64,000 bases of DNA from Rhodospirillales bacterium (lineage in GTDB: Bacteria; Pseudomonadota; Alphaproteobacteria; Rhodospirillales; Casp-alpha2). A program made the translations under genes and the position numbers. Shown in pieces: positions 52,058 to 61,036 of the stretch. The notes beneath the pieces were generated by a model. It was not told the DNA's origin. It was given only the letters and a program-made list of their open reading frames with translations, and made no database searches. Location of the stretch: assembly GCA_021775095.1 (NCBI GenBank), contig JAJFII010000009.1, positions 143,507 through 207,506 of the forward strand, given 5' to 3'. The first letter of the stretch is position 1. Each line of letters starts with the position of its first letter.

Positions 52058-53896
52058 TTAACGCTTCCTACCCTTCGCGTCTTCGTCAAACAAATCGGCC
52101 AACGCGTTCATCATTGTACCACCAAGTTCTTCCGCATCAATCAATGTTACGGCGCGTCGGTAATACCGGGTAACATCATGGCCAATACCGATCGCCGTAA
52201 TCTCCACATCTGATCGGTTTTCGATGAAGTCAATGGCATCGCGCAAATGACGTTCCAGATAGTTCCCGGGGTTAGCGCTTAAGGTGGCGTCGTCGACGGG
52301 AGCTCCGTCGGATATAACCATCAAGATACGTCGCTGTTCCGGCCGCCCCATGAGCCGTTGATGCGCCCACAGGAGGGCTTCACCGTCGATATTTTCCTTG
52401 AGCAGTCCTTCCCGCAACATCAGGCCCAGGTTTTTGCGCGCCCGCCGCCACGGTTGGTCGGCCCCCTTATAGACAATGTGCCGCAGGTCGTTAAGGCGAC
52501 CGGGGGTCTTGGGTTTACCTTCGGCGACCCATTTTTCGCGGGAGGAACCGCCTTTCCAGGACCGGGTCGTGAACCCCAGAATTTCAACTTTAACACCGCA
52601 CCGTTCCAGGGTGCGGGCAAGGATATCGGCACTCATAGCGGCGACCGTAATCGGGCGACCCCGCATGGAGCCGGAATTATCAATCAGCAGGCTGACCACG
52701 GTGTCTCTAAAGTCCGTATCACGCTCAAGTTTGAAGGATAATGGGTGTACCGGGTCGGTAACCACCCGAGAAAGCCGTCCGGCATCCAAGAGACCTTCTT
52801 CCAGATCAAATTCCCATGACCGGGTCTGTTTGGCCAGTAACCGCCGCTGCAGCCGATTGGCGAGGCGCGAAACAACGCCCTGCAAATTTGCCAATTGTTG
52901 GTCCAATTGATGGCGCAGCCGATTGAGTTCTTCCGGGTCGCACAGGTCTTCCGAATCAACAACTTCATCAAATTCAGTGGTGTAGGGACGATACCGCAAA
53001 CTGTCATCGGGATCATTGGGGCGAAGGCTGTCGTCCCAAAGACTGGGGCCTGCCGGTTCATCGTCGCCGGCACCGGCCATCATGTCATCGTCACCGCCGT
53101 CCGAAAATTCGCTTTCTTCGCCGGTTTCGGCTTCCCCCTGCATGCCAGTCATGGCGCTTTCGTCACTGGCATCGGCCTCAGAAGAATCCGTTCCCTCGTC
53201 ACTGGCATCGTCGCCGGCTTCATCGGAATCACTGTTGTCGTCTGAATCCATCGGCTGGTTATCGTCTTCGATCAATTCCAGCTCTTCGATCAAAGTATAA
53301 ACGAGGTCTGAAAAAGCTTCCTGATCAAGGGCACAACCATTCATTGCCCGGAATTTATCACCGATTTTAGATTCGATATCGCGACGCCACAGATCGACCA
53401 GGGGTTTGGCACTGGCCGGAGTGGTTTCACCGGTTAAATGTTCACGGGCAAGCAAACCAATGACATCTGGCAGCATGGCCTCGTTTTTTTCAGTTACACC
53501 GGCATAACCGCGGGCGACACAGCGTTCGTCCAAAAGGGCATTTAAATTATGCGACACCCCACTCAGTCGGTTGGCACCAAGGCTTTCGCAACGCACCTGT
53601 TCCAGGGCATCGTAAACCGCCCGGGCATCGGGGCCTGGTGGCATATGATCCTGGTGAACCTGCTCATTGTGATAACGCAAGCGAAGACCCATGGCGTCGG
53701 CGGCACCGCGCAATTTGGTGAACGCCTCAATATCCATTTTCCCGGCCGGCGTCGGCAGGTGTGCGGTATTGCCCGACAAATTTGCGCCACCCGGGGCAAA
53801 ATTAACGGTAACCTCTTCTTCGCCGTGCCCGGCGACCGCCTTTAAGGTGGCTGCGGTAACACGTTTGATCAGTTCATTTGGGTCTTCTGCTTGCAT
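52058..53896 (-). CDS. cobT: aerobic cobaltochelatase subunit CobT
   Basis: A 612-aa CobT. The N-terminal half ends in a long acidic Asp/Glu/Ser linker (about 215-290), after which comes a helical linker and a C-terminal VWA domain with intact [19 protein letters not shown] near 405 and later [13 protein letters not shown]. Works with CobS (and CobN, not in the window) to insert cobalt into hydrogenobyrinate diamide in the aerobic B12 pathway, in a manner similar to magnesium chelatase. Downstream of cobS with an 11-base gap. No B12-riboswitch-like leader was noticed. Confidence 0.94.
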   Translation of the reverse strand: MQAEDPNELIKRVTAATLKAVAGHGEEEVTVNFAPGGANLSGNTAHLPTPAGKMDIEAFTKLRGAADAMGLRLRYHNEQVHQDHMPPGPDARAVYDALEQVRCESLGANRLSGVSHNLNALLDERCVARGYAGVTEKNEAMLPDVIGLLAREHLTGETTPASAKPLVDLWRRDIESKIGDKFRAMNGCALDQEAFSDLVYTLIEELELIEDDNQPMDSDDNSDSDEAGDDASDEGTDSSEADASDESAMTGMQGEAETGEESEFSDGGDDDMMAGAGDDEPAGPSLWDDSLRPNDPDDSLRYRPYTTEFDEVVDSEDLCDPEELNRLRHQLDQQLANLQGVVSRLANRLQRRLLAKQTRSWEFDLEEGLLDAGRLSRVVTDPVHPLSFKLERDTDFRDTVVSLLIDNSGSMRGRPITVAAMSADILARTLERCGVKVEILGFTTRSWKGGSSREKWVAEGKPKTPGRLNDLRHIVYKGADQPWRRARKNLGLMLREGLLKENIDGEALLWAHQRLMGRPEQRRILMVISDGAPVDDATLSANPGNYLERHLRDAIDFIENRSDVEITAIGIGHDVTRYYRRAVTLIDAEELGGTMMNALADLFDEDAKGRKR

Positions 53897-53907
53897 GTTG
53901 ACGTCCG

Positions 53908-54906
53908 TTAACGAACCAAAACGCTGCTGGCGGCCTCAGGCAGTTCCTCGCCCATGGCACGTTGGTAATATTCGGACACAACGGAACGCTCCAGTTCGTC
54001 ACATTTGTTCAGGAAGGTTACCCGGAAGGCAAACGCCACGTCTTTGAAAATATCGGCGTTCTCGGCCCAGGTAATGACGGTTCTGGGGGACATAACCGTT
54101 GAAATGTCGCCGTTCATAAACCCGGCGCGGGTCAGGTCCGCGAGTTCAATCATCGCCGATACACGGTCGTGATCCTCGATTTTCGAATATTGCGGAACTT
54201 TGGTCAACACGATTTCTTTTTCTGCGTCGTGCGGCAGATAATTGAGCGTCGCGACAATGTTCCACCGGTCCATCTGGCCCTGATTGATTTGTTGTGTGCC
54301 ATGGTAAAGACCCGTGGTATCGCCTAGGCCTATGGTATTGGTCGTCGAGAACAGCCGGAAATAGGGATTAGGGGTAATTACCCGGTTCTGGTCGAGCAGG
54401 GTCAATTTGCCTTCGACCTCCAGAATCCGCTGAATTACAAACATCACATCGGGCCGCCCGGCATCATATTCGTCAAATACCAGGGCGGTTGGATTTTGCA
54501 GGGCCCAAGGTAAAATACCTTCGCGAAATTCCGTAACCTGTTTGCCGTCGCGAAGCACAATGGCGTCCTTGCCGACAAGGTCTATACGGCTGATATGGCT
54601 ATCCAGATTGACCCGGATACAAGGCCAATTGAGGCGCGACGACACCTGTTCAATGTGAGTTGATTTCCCGGTTCCATGATAACCTTGTATCATGACGCGG
54701 CGGTTATGGGCGAAACCAGCCAGAATCGCCATGGTCGTGTCGTGATCAAACCGGTAGGACAAGTCGACCTCCGGGACATGTTCGCTGGCTTCACTAAACG
54801 CCGGAACTTCCATGTCACTATCAAGACCAAAAATCTGTCGCACCGAGACTTTGATATCGGGTTCTTGTTGCATCAAAGGCGCTGCGGCATCGGCTGTCGT
54901 CGTCAT
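53908..54906 (-). CDS. cobS: aerobic cobaltochelatase subunit CobS
   Basis: A 332-aa AAA+ ATPase. Walker A is [20 protein letters not shown] near 87, Walker [21 protein letters not shown] near 145, and the sensor/arginine region includes [20 protein letters not shown]. The usual CobS N-terminus [27 protein letters not shown] starts at 54906; the frame is open to 54993 but that extension is not family-like. GGAATAA precedes the start. Confidence 0.94.
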   Translation of the reverse strand: MTTTADAAAPLMQQEPDIKVSVRQIFGLDSDMEVPAFSEASEHVPEVDLSYRFDHDTTMAILAGFAHNRRVMIQGYHGTGKSTHIEQVSSRLNWPCIRVNLDSHISRIDLVGKDAIVLRDGKQVTEFREGILPWALQNPTALVFDEYDAGRPDVMFVIQRILEVEGKLTLLDQNRVITPNPYFRLFSTTNTIGLGDTTGLYHGTQQINQGQMDRWNIVATLNYLPHDAEKEIVLTKVPQYSKIEDHDRVSAMIELADLTRAGFMNGDISTVMSPRTVITWAENADIFKDVAFAFRVTFLNKCDELERSVVSEYYQRAMGEELPEAASSVLVR

Positions 54907-55098
54907 CAGATTATTCCGTTCAAAGGATGTTAAATAGAAACGCCGCAGAAAACCAAGCGGCGAGCCTGAATGACGTAAGAGGTCAGAGACCAACAGTCAA
55001 GATTCAATGGGTAAATGGGCAGAAATACTCGCCTTTTTGTTGGGTTATGCCGTTTAAAGCCAACGCGCCGAACCCTTCCCATTAATAAAGGGTTCGTT

Positions 55099-55686
55099 TT
55101 AACCGCCGACAAAGGCCATGAGCACACGGTACGCTTCATTGACATCCTTGATACGCTCATCGGACCCCGATACGGCGCCTTTGGCGTCAGGATGATGGCG
55201 TTTGACCAACTCCTTGTACCGCTGTTTTATGGATTCCACGTCACCGGGACGCTCAAGATCGAAGATAATTAAAGCGCGCCGTTGTTCTGAATTATACCCG
55301 GGATCAATAGGGCGATGCCCCGTTGTTCTGTGCCGGGCGTTTTTTAAAAGATCAAACGGGTCGTTAAAGGCTTCGGGGTCAAATGAAAAATCCTTGCCGT
55401 TCGGCTCGGCGGCGCTAATTCGCCACGTCGGTCGTTGCCAGACTGTATCCTTGCGGACATCAGCCTCAACTTCGTCGTCGCTCATGCCTTCATAATAATT
55501 CCAGGAACGATTGTATTCGCGCGCATGGATCGTGCAAAACCAGCGGAATGTATTAAGTTCGTCTCTGGATTTAGGGGCCCGATGTACGCCGTCTTTGTTG
55601 CATTCTGGCCATTCACAAGCCCGCAATTCCGCGTCCTGTGAGAGCGGTTGGCGTTTAAGCGTATCAAATTCGAGTTCAATAGGCAT
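55099..55686 (-). CDS. DnaJ domain protein (CobS-linked)
   Basis: A 195-aa protein with a C-terminal J domain: KQRYKELVKRHHPDAKGAVS (His-Pro-Asp intact) followed by INEAYRVLMAF-like helix 4. The N-terminal part carries a cysteine pattern (CEWPECNKDGVHRAPKSRDE, then FRWFCTIHAREYNRSWNYYE) that may bind zinc. This small J protein next to cobS is a common alphaproteobacterial arrangement, but its link to cobalt chelation is unproven. 192 bases separate it from cobS. Confidence 0.88.
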   Translation of the reverse strand: MPIELEFDTLKRQPLSQDAELRACEWPECNKDGVHRAPKSRDELNTFRWFCTIHAREYNRSWNYYEGMSDDEVEADVRKDTVWQRPTWRISAAEPNGKDFSFDPEAFNDPFDLLKNARHRTTGHRPIDPGYNSEQRRALIIFDLERPGDVESIKQRYKELVKRHHPDAKGAVSGSDERIKDVNEAYRVLMAFVGG

Positions 55687-55986
55687 GCCAGTACTATGTC
55701 GAAATTGCGTGCCGGAGGCAAGGTGTGGCGGCGCTGAAAAATTCCGGTAACGGGTTAAAACAATTTTGCGGTTCCCTGAATTCCGATCAACGGGTTAAAA
55801 GCGCCAAGGTCATCGGGAAAAAAATAAAGAGCTGGGAGCTTCAGGTTGTTATTATGGGCTTTATTTGAAAGCCCCGATTGTGTATCCTCAAAGCAATGAA
55901 ACGCTAAAAAGAAACGATTAATCGCATTATTGATTAAACAGAGTGGAACGCATTTTTGATTTTGAAGAAAATGTCTGGAAATAAAG
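55687..55986. repeat. divergent gap with two 22-bp direct repeats
   Basis: AATTCCGGTAACGGGTTAAAA (55740-55760, shown as two parts AATTCCGGT and AACGGGTTAAAA) recurs as AATTCCGAT plus CAACGGGTTAAAA at 55779-55800. The pair lies between the J-domain gene (minus) and the RHH gene (plus), so it could be a double binding site for a regulator of one or both. The RHH protein itself is a candidate, by position only. No gene is supported in the gap. Confidence 0.5.
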
Positions 55987-56283
55987 ATGACTGCAGTTAA
56001 CAATTCCCTGATTAGTAAAAATGTAACCGTAAACGGGCGGCGAACCAGTTTGAGGCTCGAAAACGCCAGTTGGCTTGCCCTCAATGATATCTGTAAACAT
56101 GAAGATATCACCTTGCATGTTCTGTGTTCGATGATCGAACAACAACGCCAGGGCTCAAGTCGGACGTCGGCTATCCGCGCCTTTATTGTGAGTTATTTCA
56201 GGAGGGCGGCCATTGATGCGGGTGCTTTTTCACAGGACAAGGCAACTTCGCTCCTGTCAGAAATCAGAATCAATAGCGGTTAA
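55987..56283 (+). CDS. ribbon-helix-helix domain protein (RHH_4-like)
   Basis: A 98-aa DNA-binding protein. NGRRTSLRLENASWLALNDI forms the beta strand and first helix, and SSRTSAIRAFIVSYFRRAAI the second helix of an RHH_4-type fold. N- and C-terminal extensions are short. RHH_4 proteins are small alphaproteobacterial regulators with few known targets. The ATG has a weak GGAAATAAAG before it. Direct repeats in its upstream gap could be its operator. Confidence 0.8.
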   Translation: MTAVNNSLISKNVTVNGRRTSLRLENASWLALNDICKHEDITLHVLCSMIEQQRQGSSRTSAIRAFIVSYFRRAAIDAGAFSQDKATSLLSEIRINSG

Positions 56284-56319
56284 TTGATCCCGGCGGCGAC
56301 GTTTGAGAATAAACAATCG

Positions 56320-56874
56320 TCACTCCGGCGCGTCGTAGAACGAAGGCCATTGACGTTTGACGATGGGGCCATCGGAGGCGTAGGCGTGGCAAGTCCCAAT
56401 GATCGCCGGACGCCGTTTTGGCGGTTTGTTTTGGCTGTCGGACTTTCGCATTGGAATAATGGTTTGGTAGGCTGTCACCGCCAGCGGGCCCACAAGTAAA
56501 TCACGCAAATGTGTGCAGCCTGCGGTGCCTCCCATGATTTCATTAACTTTTCGGCGCCAACCGGGGCCGATCTGCAATCCCTTCAGTTTGCTAAAGGAAT
56601 CGGTTATCGCGCCGCATATGCTGTACGGTGAATATTCAGTCGATGCTTCGGCCGACTGGATGGTAAGGTTGTCATCGACGGTGATCCGCATCACCATATG
56701 ATGGATCGGGTCGCCACTGGGGATGTTGCCCCTGTCCAGATTTTCGAAGGTATAGGATTTGGTGTCGGTAAGATAACCGTCGATGTCCCATAAGCCGTCT
56801 TTGCGCTTATAACCGGCACATTGAATGGCACGGGTATGTATATGGTCGCGTTCGGCTGGCTTCGAAATTGGCAT
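56320..56874 (-). CDS. DUF2889 family protein
   Basis: A 184-aa protein of the DUF2889 family: RAIQCAGYKRKDGLWDIDGY, DPIHHMVMRITVDDNLTIQS, AEASTEYSPYSICGAITDSF and RKVNEIMGGTAGCTHLRDLL. The AGCTHLRDLL ending, with conserved Cys and His, is the family signature. Function unknown; often near proteobacterial ring-degradation or CoA-ligase genes, which are not seen here. The C-terminal 40 residues are polar and likely disordered. Confidence 0.88.
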   Translation of the reverse strand: MPISKPAERDHIHTRAIQCAGYKRKDGLWDIDGYLTDTKSYTFENLDRGNIPSGDPIHHMVMRITVDDNLTIQSAEASTEYSPYSICGAITDSFSKLKGLQIGPGWRRKVNEIMGGTAGCTHLRDLLVGPLAVTAYQTIIPMRKSDSQNKPPKRRPAIIGTCHAYASDGPIVKRQWPSFYDAPE

Positions 56875-57031
56875 CGTCGTGTCCTCAATTCAGATTAGGG
56901 TTAAGCGATTAAATTGAGGTTGTTGCCAGCCGAGTGCAAGAACGATGTTTTTTAAACACCGCTGTTAGCGCCTTAGCGGGATAATTTTATTCTCCCGTTG
57001 TCCGCCCGCAATGTCCGACAAGCAAATTAAT

Positions 57032-57478
57032 TTAGGCGCCGTAACGATCTCCAAAAACAAACGCTTCTGTTTCTCTAATGTTCTCCTCCAGGGCTTCCTT
57101 GACGGAGGCATAGAGGTCACGAATCGAAACGACGGCAATGCATTTGCCATTTTCTGCTACCGGAAGATGCCGGTAGTTGCGTGTCTGCATAAGCTCCAAG
57201 GCATCGCCGGCTGAATCGTCAGCCGACAAGGTGTCTGGATTTTTAGTCATAATGTCTTCGACAGGCGTATTTTTTCCATCCAGTCCGACGGCAATTACAC
57301 GCTGTGTCATATCGCGTTCTGTGACAATTCCAATAATCAGTCCGGCCCCATCGACAACAACAAGGGCAGCGATGTGTTTGTCGGCCATAAGCTTGGCGGC
57401 ATGGTAAACCGTATCGGTAACGACAACCGTTGCAACATTTGTGGGTTCTACGATGTTGGGAACAATTTTTCTTTGCAT
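57032..57478 (-). CDS. CBS-domain pair protein
   Basis: A 148-aa protein made of two CBS motifs: VVVTDTVYHAAKLMADKHIA, ALVVVDGAGLIIGIVTERDM and the second DTLSADDSAGDALELMQTRN, HLPVAENGKCIAVVSIRDLY. CBS pairs sense adenine nucleotides. The ATG at 57478 has AGGAG eight bases upstream; a TTG 6 bases further is too close to it. Stand-alone CBS proteins are common in this group and their partners vary. Confidence 0.9.
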   Translation of the reverse strand: MQRKIVPNIVEPTNVATVVVTDTVYHAAKLMADKHIAALVVVDGAGLIIGIVTERDMTQRVIAVGLDGKNTPVEDIMTKNPDTLSADDSAGDALELMQTRNYRHLPVAENGKCIAVVSIRDLYASVKEALEENIRETEAFVFGDRYGA

Positions 57479-57575
57479 ACTCAATTCTCCTACTTAGCGC
57501 CTCGGGCAATTATAATTCTAGGTCAGAGCAGGGGGGGGTACGCAAGCGGAAAACGCTTTGATGTTTCAACCGTCG

Positions 57576-58859
57576 TTAGTCGTCATTGGAAATTTCACCA
57601 TCCTTAAGGGTTGGTGAGACGCGCATTGATGTGATTTGGTGACGCTGGCGTTCAAGAATGTCGAAGCGGAAATCGTGGAACAAAAAGCTCTGCCCTACCT
57701 GGGGAATTCGGCGGGATTCGTGCAATATGAGGCCTGCCAGGGTCGCCGCTTCCTCGTCGGGAAGGTTCCAGTCATATTGGCGGTTTAAGTCTCGGATTGT
57801 TGCGCTGCCATCCAGGACAAAACTGCCATCGTTTCCGCGTTTAACTTCATCGGTTGTGACGTCATGTTCATCGTCAATATCGCCGACGATTTCCTCAATA
57901 ATGTCTTCAAGCGTTATGATGCCCATGAGGCCGCCATATTCATCGACGACAATGGCAAAATGTTCGCGCCGTTCCCGGAAGGATTCCAATTGATCAAGCA
58001 GCAGGGTTTGTTCGGGTATGAACCACGGGTCAGATGCCAGTTTCGCCAGATCTATGGGCGTCGAATTCGTGCCGTGCAAGCGAATTTCCCGAAGCAAGGC
58101 TTTGGCATGAAGAACACCGATAATATTGTCAGGATCGTCACGCCACAGGGGGATTCGCGTATACGGGCTGGCCAGAATTTCATCGATGGCGACGGCTTCC
58201 GGCAGGTTCACATCGATGGTTGTTGCGTTACGGCGATGGGTCATGATTTCTGAAACCTGGACCTCAGCCAAATCGAGGACACTTCTCAGCATGGCCCGTT
58301 CATGGCGCACCGCCTGCTCATCTTCACCGGCATGCAGTTCAATGGCACCACGCAATTCTTCGTCGCCAATATCGAACACATCCGATGTCCGATAATTGAC
58401 CCCGAACAACCTGAATATGCCACGAACCAACAGGTTGATCAGCGACGTGAAGGGCGTAAATACAACTACTGCAACACGTACCGTCGAGGCGATCGACAGG
58501 GCCGCCGAATTGGCGTGGCGGATGGCATAGGTTTTTGGCAGGATTTCTGAAAAAATCAAAATCAACAGGGTCATGAGCCCGGTTGCGTAAATGACCCCGG
58601 ATTCACCGAAAACCGAAATCAGGGCGCTGGTTGCCAGGGCCGACGCCAAAATGTTTACAAGGTTATTGCCGAGCAAAATCGTGCCGATTAACCGTTCTTT
58701 TTCGGCGTGTAATTTATTAACTTCCTGTGCGCGTTTATCGCCCGTTTGCTCCAATAGGTGCATATAGGGGCGTGACGCTGCCGTCAGGGCTGTTTCAGAT
58801 CCGGAAAACAAGGCCGAAAGCAACAACAGGACAAATATGATAGTCAGTGTCAGGATCAT
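57576..58859 (-). CDS. CorC/HlyC-family protein (CNNM-like, DUF21 plus CBS pair)
   Basis: A 427-aa membrane protein: DUF21 domain (about 1-180) with three or four helices (LLLLSALFSGSETALTAASR, AALSIASTVRVAVVVFTPFT), a CBS pair (SEIMTHRRNATTIDVNLPEA, DNIIGVLHAKALLREIRLHG, FAIVVDEYGGLMGIITLEDI) and a C-terminal CorC_HlyC domain (GNDGSFVLDGSATIRDLNRQ). Homologues move or sense magnesium and cobalt. On the minus strand 55 bases downstream of aroB, probably the tail of the aro transcript. Confidence 0.92.
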   Translation of the reverse strand: MILTLTIIFVLLLLSALFSGSETALTAASRPYMHLLEQTGDKRAQEVNKLHAEKERLIGTILLGNNLVNILASALATSALISVFGESGVIYATGLMTLLILIFSEILPKTYAIRHANSAALSIASTVRVAVVVFTPFTSLINLLVRGIFRLFGVNYRTSDVFDIGDEELRGAIELHAGEDEQAVRHERAMLRSVLDLAEVQVSEIMTHRRNATTIDVNLPEAVAIDEILASPYTRIPLWRDDPDNIIGVLHAKALLREIRLHGTNSTPIDLAKLASDPWFIPEQTLLLDQLESFRERREHFAIVVDEYGGLMGIITLEDIIEEIVGDIDDEHDVTTDEVKRGNDGSFVLDGSATIRDLNRQYDWNLPDEEAATLAGLILHESRRIPQVGQSFLFHDFRFDILERQRHQITSMRVSPTLKDGEISNDD

Positions 58860-58914
58860 GGGAATATCTTAGCGCAGTCTAACACCAATTTTAAGGGAAA
58901 GGGGTAAGTTTCCG

Positions 58915-60051
58915 TCAAATTTGTGCGTCGGCCAAAGCTTTCCTTAATAGGGTTTCGATCTCGGCGAGTGCAACATCATTGGCGACAAAAGATTTTCCAA
59001 TCCCGCGCGCTAAAATCAGATTGATTTTCCCGTCTTCTGATTTTTTGTCCTTCTGCATATGGCCAATTAATTTTTCTACGGTCCAATTGATATTTACCAG
59101 ACCCAACAATGAGGCGCGCAAACCGACCTGGGAAAAATGTTTTTGCACCCGGATCGTATCCTGGGACGCACAAAGACCAAGTCGGGTTGACAGCTCAAAG
59201 GCCTGAACACAGCCCACAGATACGGCTTCACCGTGCAGAAGTCGGCCATCGTAACCGGCTTCCGCTTCAAAGGCGTGACCAAAGGTATGGCCTAAATTTA
59301 ACAGGGCCCGTTGTCCGGTTTCGCGCTCGTCGGCGGTGACAATTCGGGCCTTCGCCTGGCAGCTTTTCAGGACCGCATACCGCCGCGCGGATTTATCGCC
59401 GTCGATCAGCGCCCGGGCATTTGTTTCGCACCACTCAAAAAACTCAAAATCGTCGATCAAACCATATTTGACAACTTCCGCATACCCGGCCAACAATTCC
59501 CGTTTGGCTAGGGTACTCAGTGCTGCCGTGTCGGCCAGGACAAGCTTTGGTTGATGGAAAGCGCCCACAAGGTTCTTGCCATGGGACGTATTGATGCCGG
59601 TTTTTCCGCCGACCGAACTGTCGACCTGAGCCAGCAGGGTCGTCGGCACCTGTATAAAATCGATACCACGCAGCAATATTGCCGCAGCAAAACCCGTAAT
59701 ATCGCCGATAACGCCGCCACCCAGGGCAATCAGTGTGGTCTTGCGATCGATGGAAAAATCCAGAATTTCGGTTATCAACCGTTGCAAATGGGCGATGGAT
59801 TTGGTCGATTCCGTCGCTGGCAGTATTACCGTCTCAATCGACAATCCCTGCCCTTCGAAGGATCCGAGAAACGGCTCCAGCCAAAGAGGGGCGACATTTT
59901 CATCGGAAACCACAACGATTTTATTGCCGGTTAATATGGGATGGATATGACGGGCCGCTGTGCGGATCAGGTTGTCACCAATAAGGATCGGGTAACTGCG
60001 ATCACCAAGATCGACGGTTAATTTTTCCATGGAGTCTGCAAACGGGTTCAT
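58915..60051 (-). CDS. aroB: 3-dehydroquinate synthase
   Basis: A 378-aa AroB. Motifs are KTTLIALGGGVIGDITGFAA, RGIDFIQVPTTLLAQVDSSV, GGKTGINTSHGKNLVGAFHQ and the metal-site NLGHTFGHAFEAEAGYDGRL, all intact. Converts DAHP to 3-dehydroquinate in the shikimate pathway with zinc and NAD. The ATG overlaps the aroK stop (TAATG), giving coupled translation; a second in-frame ATG seven codons on is also possible. Confidence 0.95.
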   Translation of the reverse strand: MNPFADSMEKLTVDLGDRSYPILIGDNLIRTAARHIHPILTGNKIVVVSDENVAPLWLEPFLGSFEGQGLSIETVILPATESTKSIAHLQRLITEILDFSIDRKTTLIALGGGVIGDITGFAAAILLRGIDFIQVPTTLLAQVDSSVGGKTGINTSHGKNLVGAFHQPKLVLADTAALSTLAKRELLAGYAEVVKYGLIDDFEFFEWCETNARALIDGDKSARRYAVLKSCQAKARIVTADERETGQRALLNLGHTFGHAFEAEAGYDGRLLHGEAVSVGCVQAFELSTRLGLCASQDTIRVQKHFSQVGLRASLLGLVNINWTVEKLIGHMQKDKKSEDGKINLILARGIGKSFVANDVALAEIETLLRKALADAQI

Positions 60052-60635
60052 TACAGGGCCTTGTTAGCGCTGGCTGGGATGAATGACTGCAGGTTTGTTG
60101 CAACCTTGTCAACGGTCACTTCCATATTTTCCTGGCCGGTATCGACAATGATGTCGGCACCGCCATAGACCGGATATCGAATGTCCATCAGTTTTTGTAA
60201 AACCTGCCGGGGCGAAGTACCACTATCCAACAAGGGACGTCCGGTGCGCCGGTTGGTCCGTTCCACCAGGGTCTCCAGGTCAGCCCGCAACCAGACGGAA
60301 AGGGCTTTGCCATCAATATTTTTTCGCGTTCTTTCCGACATATATGCGCCACCGCCCGTCGCTAAAACCATTGGCCCTTCGCCAATTAATCTTTCAATGA
60401 CCCGTTGCTCAACATCGCGGAAGGCATCCTCACCATAAATTTCAAAAATTTCAGGAATCGAACAGCCTGCGGCTTTTTCGATTTCGTCATCGGCGTCGAT
60501 AAATGGTAATTCAAACCGTTGCGCAAGGCGGCGGCCAACGGAGGTTTTGCCGGCACCCATTAAGCCGATCAAAACGATTGGTGTCTGGGGCAACGGGGGC
60601 GGCGCGGTGGTCACTTTAAAATCATCCTTCGACAT
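60051..60635 (-). CDS. aroK: shikimate kinase
   Basis: A 194-aa AroK with Walker A GLMGAGKTSVGRRLAQRFEL near 25-45, the shikimate-binding DADDEIEKAAGCSIPEIFEI, RDVEQRVIERL, VLATGGGAYMSERTR and the lid VERTNRRTGRPLL. Phosphorylates shikimate with ATP. The first 17 residues are a Pro/Thr-rich extension. First gene of the aroK-aroB unit. Confidence 0.95.
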   Translation of the reverse strand: MSKDDFKVTTAPPPLPQTPIVLIGLMGAGKTSVGRRLAQRFELPFIDADDEIEKAAGCSIPEIFEIYGEDAFRDVEQRVIERLIGEGPMVLATGGGAYMSERTRKNIDGKALSVWLRADLETLVERTNRRTGRPLLDSGTSPRQVLQKLMDIRYPVYGGADIIVDTGQENMEVTVDKVATNLQSFIPASANKAL

Positions 60636-60895
60636 GCGGAAATACCGTCATGTGTATCATTTCATGTAACAGGCCGAATTTTCATTCCCTATCTGCAGAA
60701 GGGACCTTTATTCTGCGGTATACGACAACCTGTCTTTTTTGACGACAGCCTTTACACTGTCGTAAAAATGCCATAGTCGAAAAATAGGATAAACGCAATC
60801 GGACATCACGTGATGACAACCCGTAGAGAGCGGCTGAGTGTTCGATATATCACCGTCGGTGGTTTGGGCGCTGGCAGATCGGGCAGGGAAACCTA
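60636..60895. other. divergent gap before the small-protein gene
   Basis: A 7-bp inverted repeat, ACGACAG with CTGTCGT, lies at 60742-60763. On the plus strand a 27-codon frame (60813-60896) starting at ATG ends exactly at the TAATG overlap with the following small gene; it could be a leader peptide coupled to it, but its start has no strong ribosome site. No other gene was seen. Confidence 0.35.
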
Positions 60896-61036
60896 ATGAA
60901 AAAACTTTCAACCCTCGTGTTTATTTTGGTTATTGCGATTGTCGTTGGAGGTGGTGCTTTCCTTGCAACCTGGGACATTCCGGCTCCTGTAAATAACGTA
61001 GAAAGAACAATACCCAATGATAAATTTCCAAAATAA
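60896..61036 (+). CDS. 46-aa small membrane or exported protein
   Basis: A 46-residue protein with a Lys-Lys N-terminus and a single hydrophobic helix (STLVFILVIAIVVGGGAFLA, about 4-24), then a polar tail (WDIPAPVNNVERTIPNDKF). CAGGGAAA lies seven bases before its ATG. It overlaps the start of the 662-aa protein by 20 bases, suggesting coupled translation. The helix can be a signal anchor; the tail faces the periplasm by the positive-inside rule. No family recalled; codon structure, ribosome site and overlap make it probable. Confidence 0.65.
   Translation: MKKLSTLVFILVIAIVVGGGAFLATWDIPAPVNNVERTIPNDKFPK

Noticed and set aside
53908..55098. Cobalamin riboswitch before cobS/cobT
   Set aside because: I saw no B12-box-like sequence in the 192-bp gap upstream of cobS.
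57532..57539. Run of eight G as a phase-variation tract
   Set aside because: It lies in the noncoding gap between the CBS and CorC genes and not at a promoter spacer or in a frame that I can identify.
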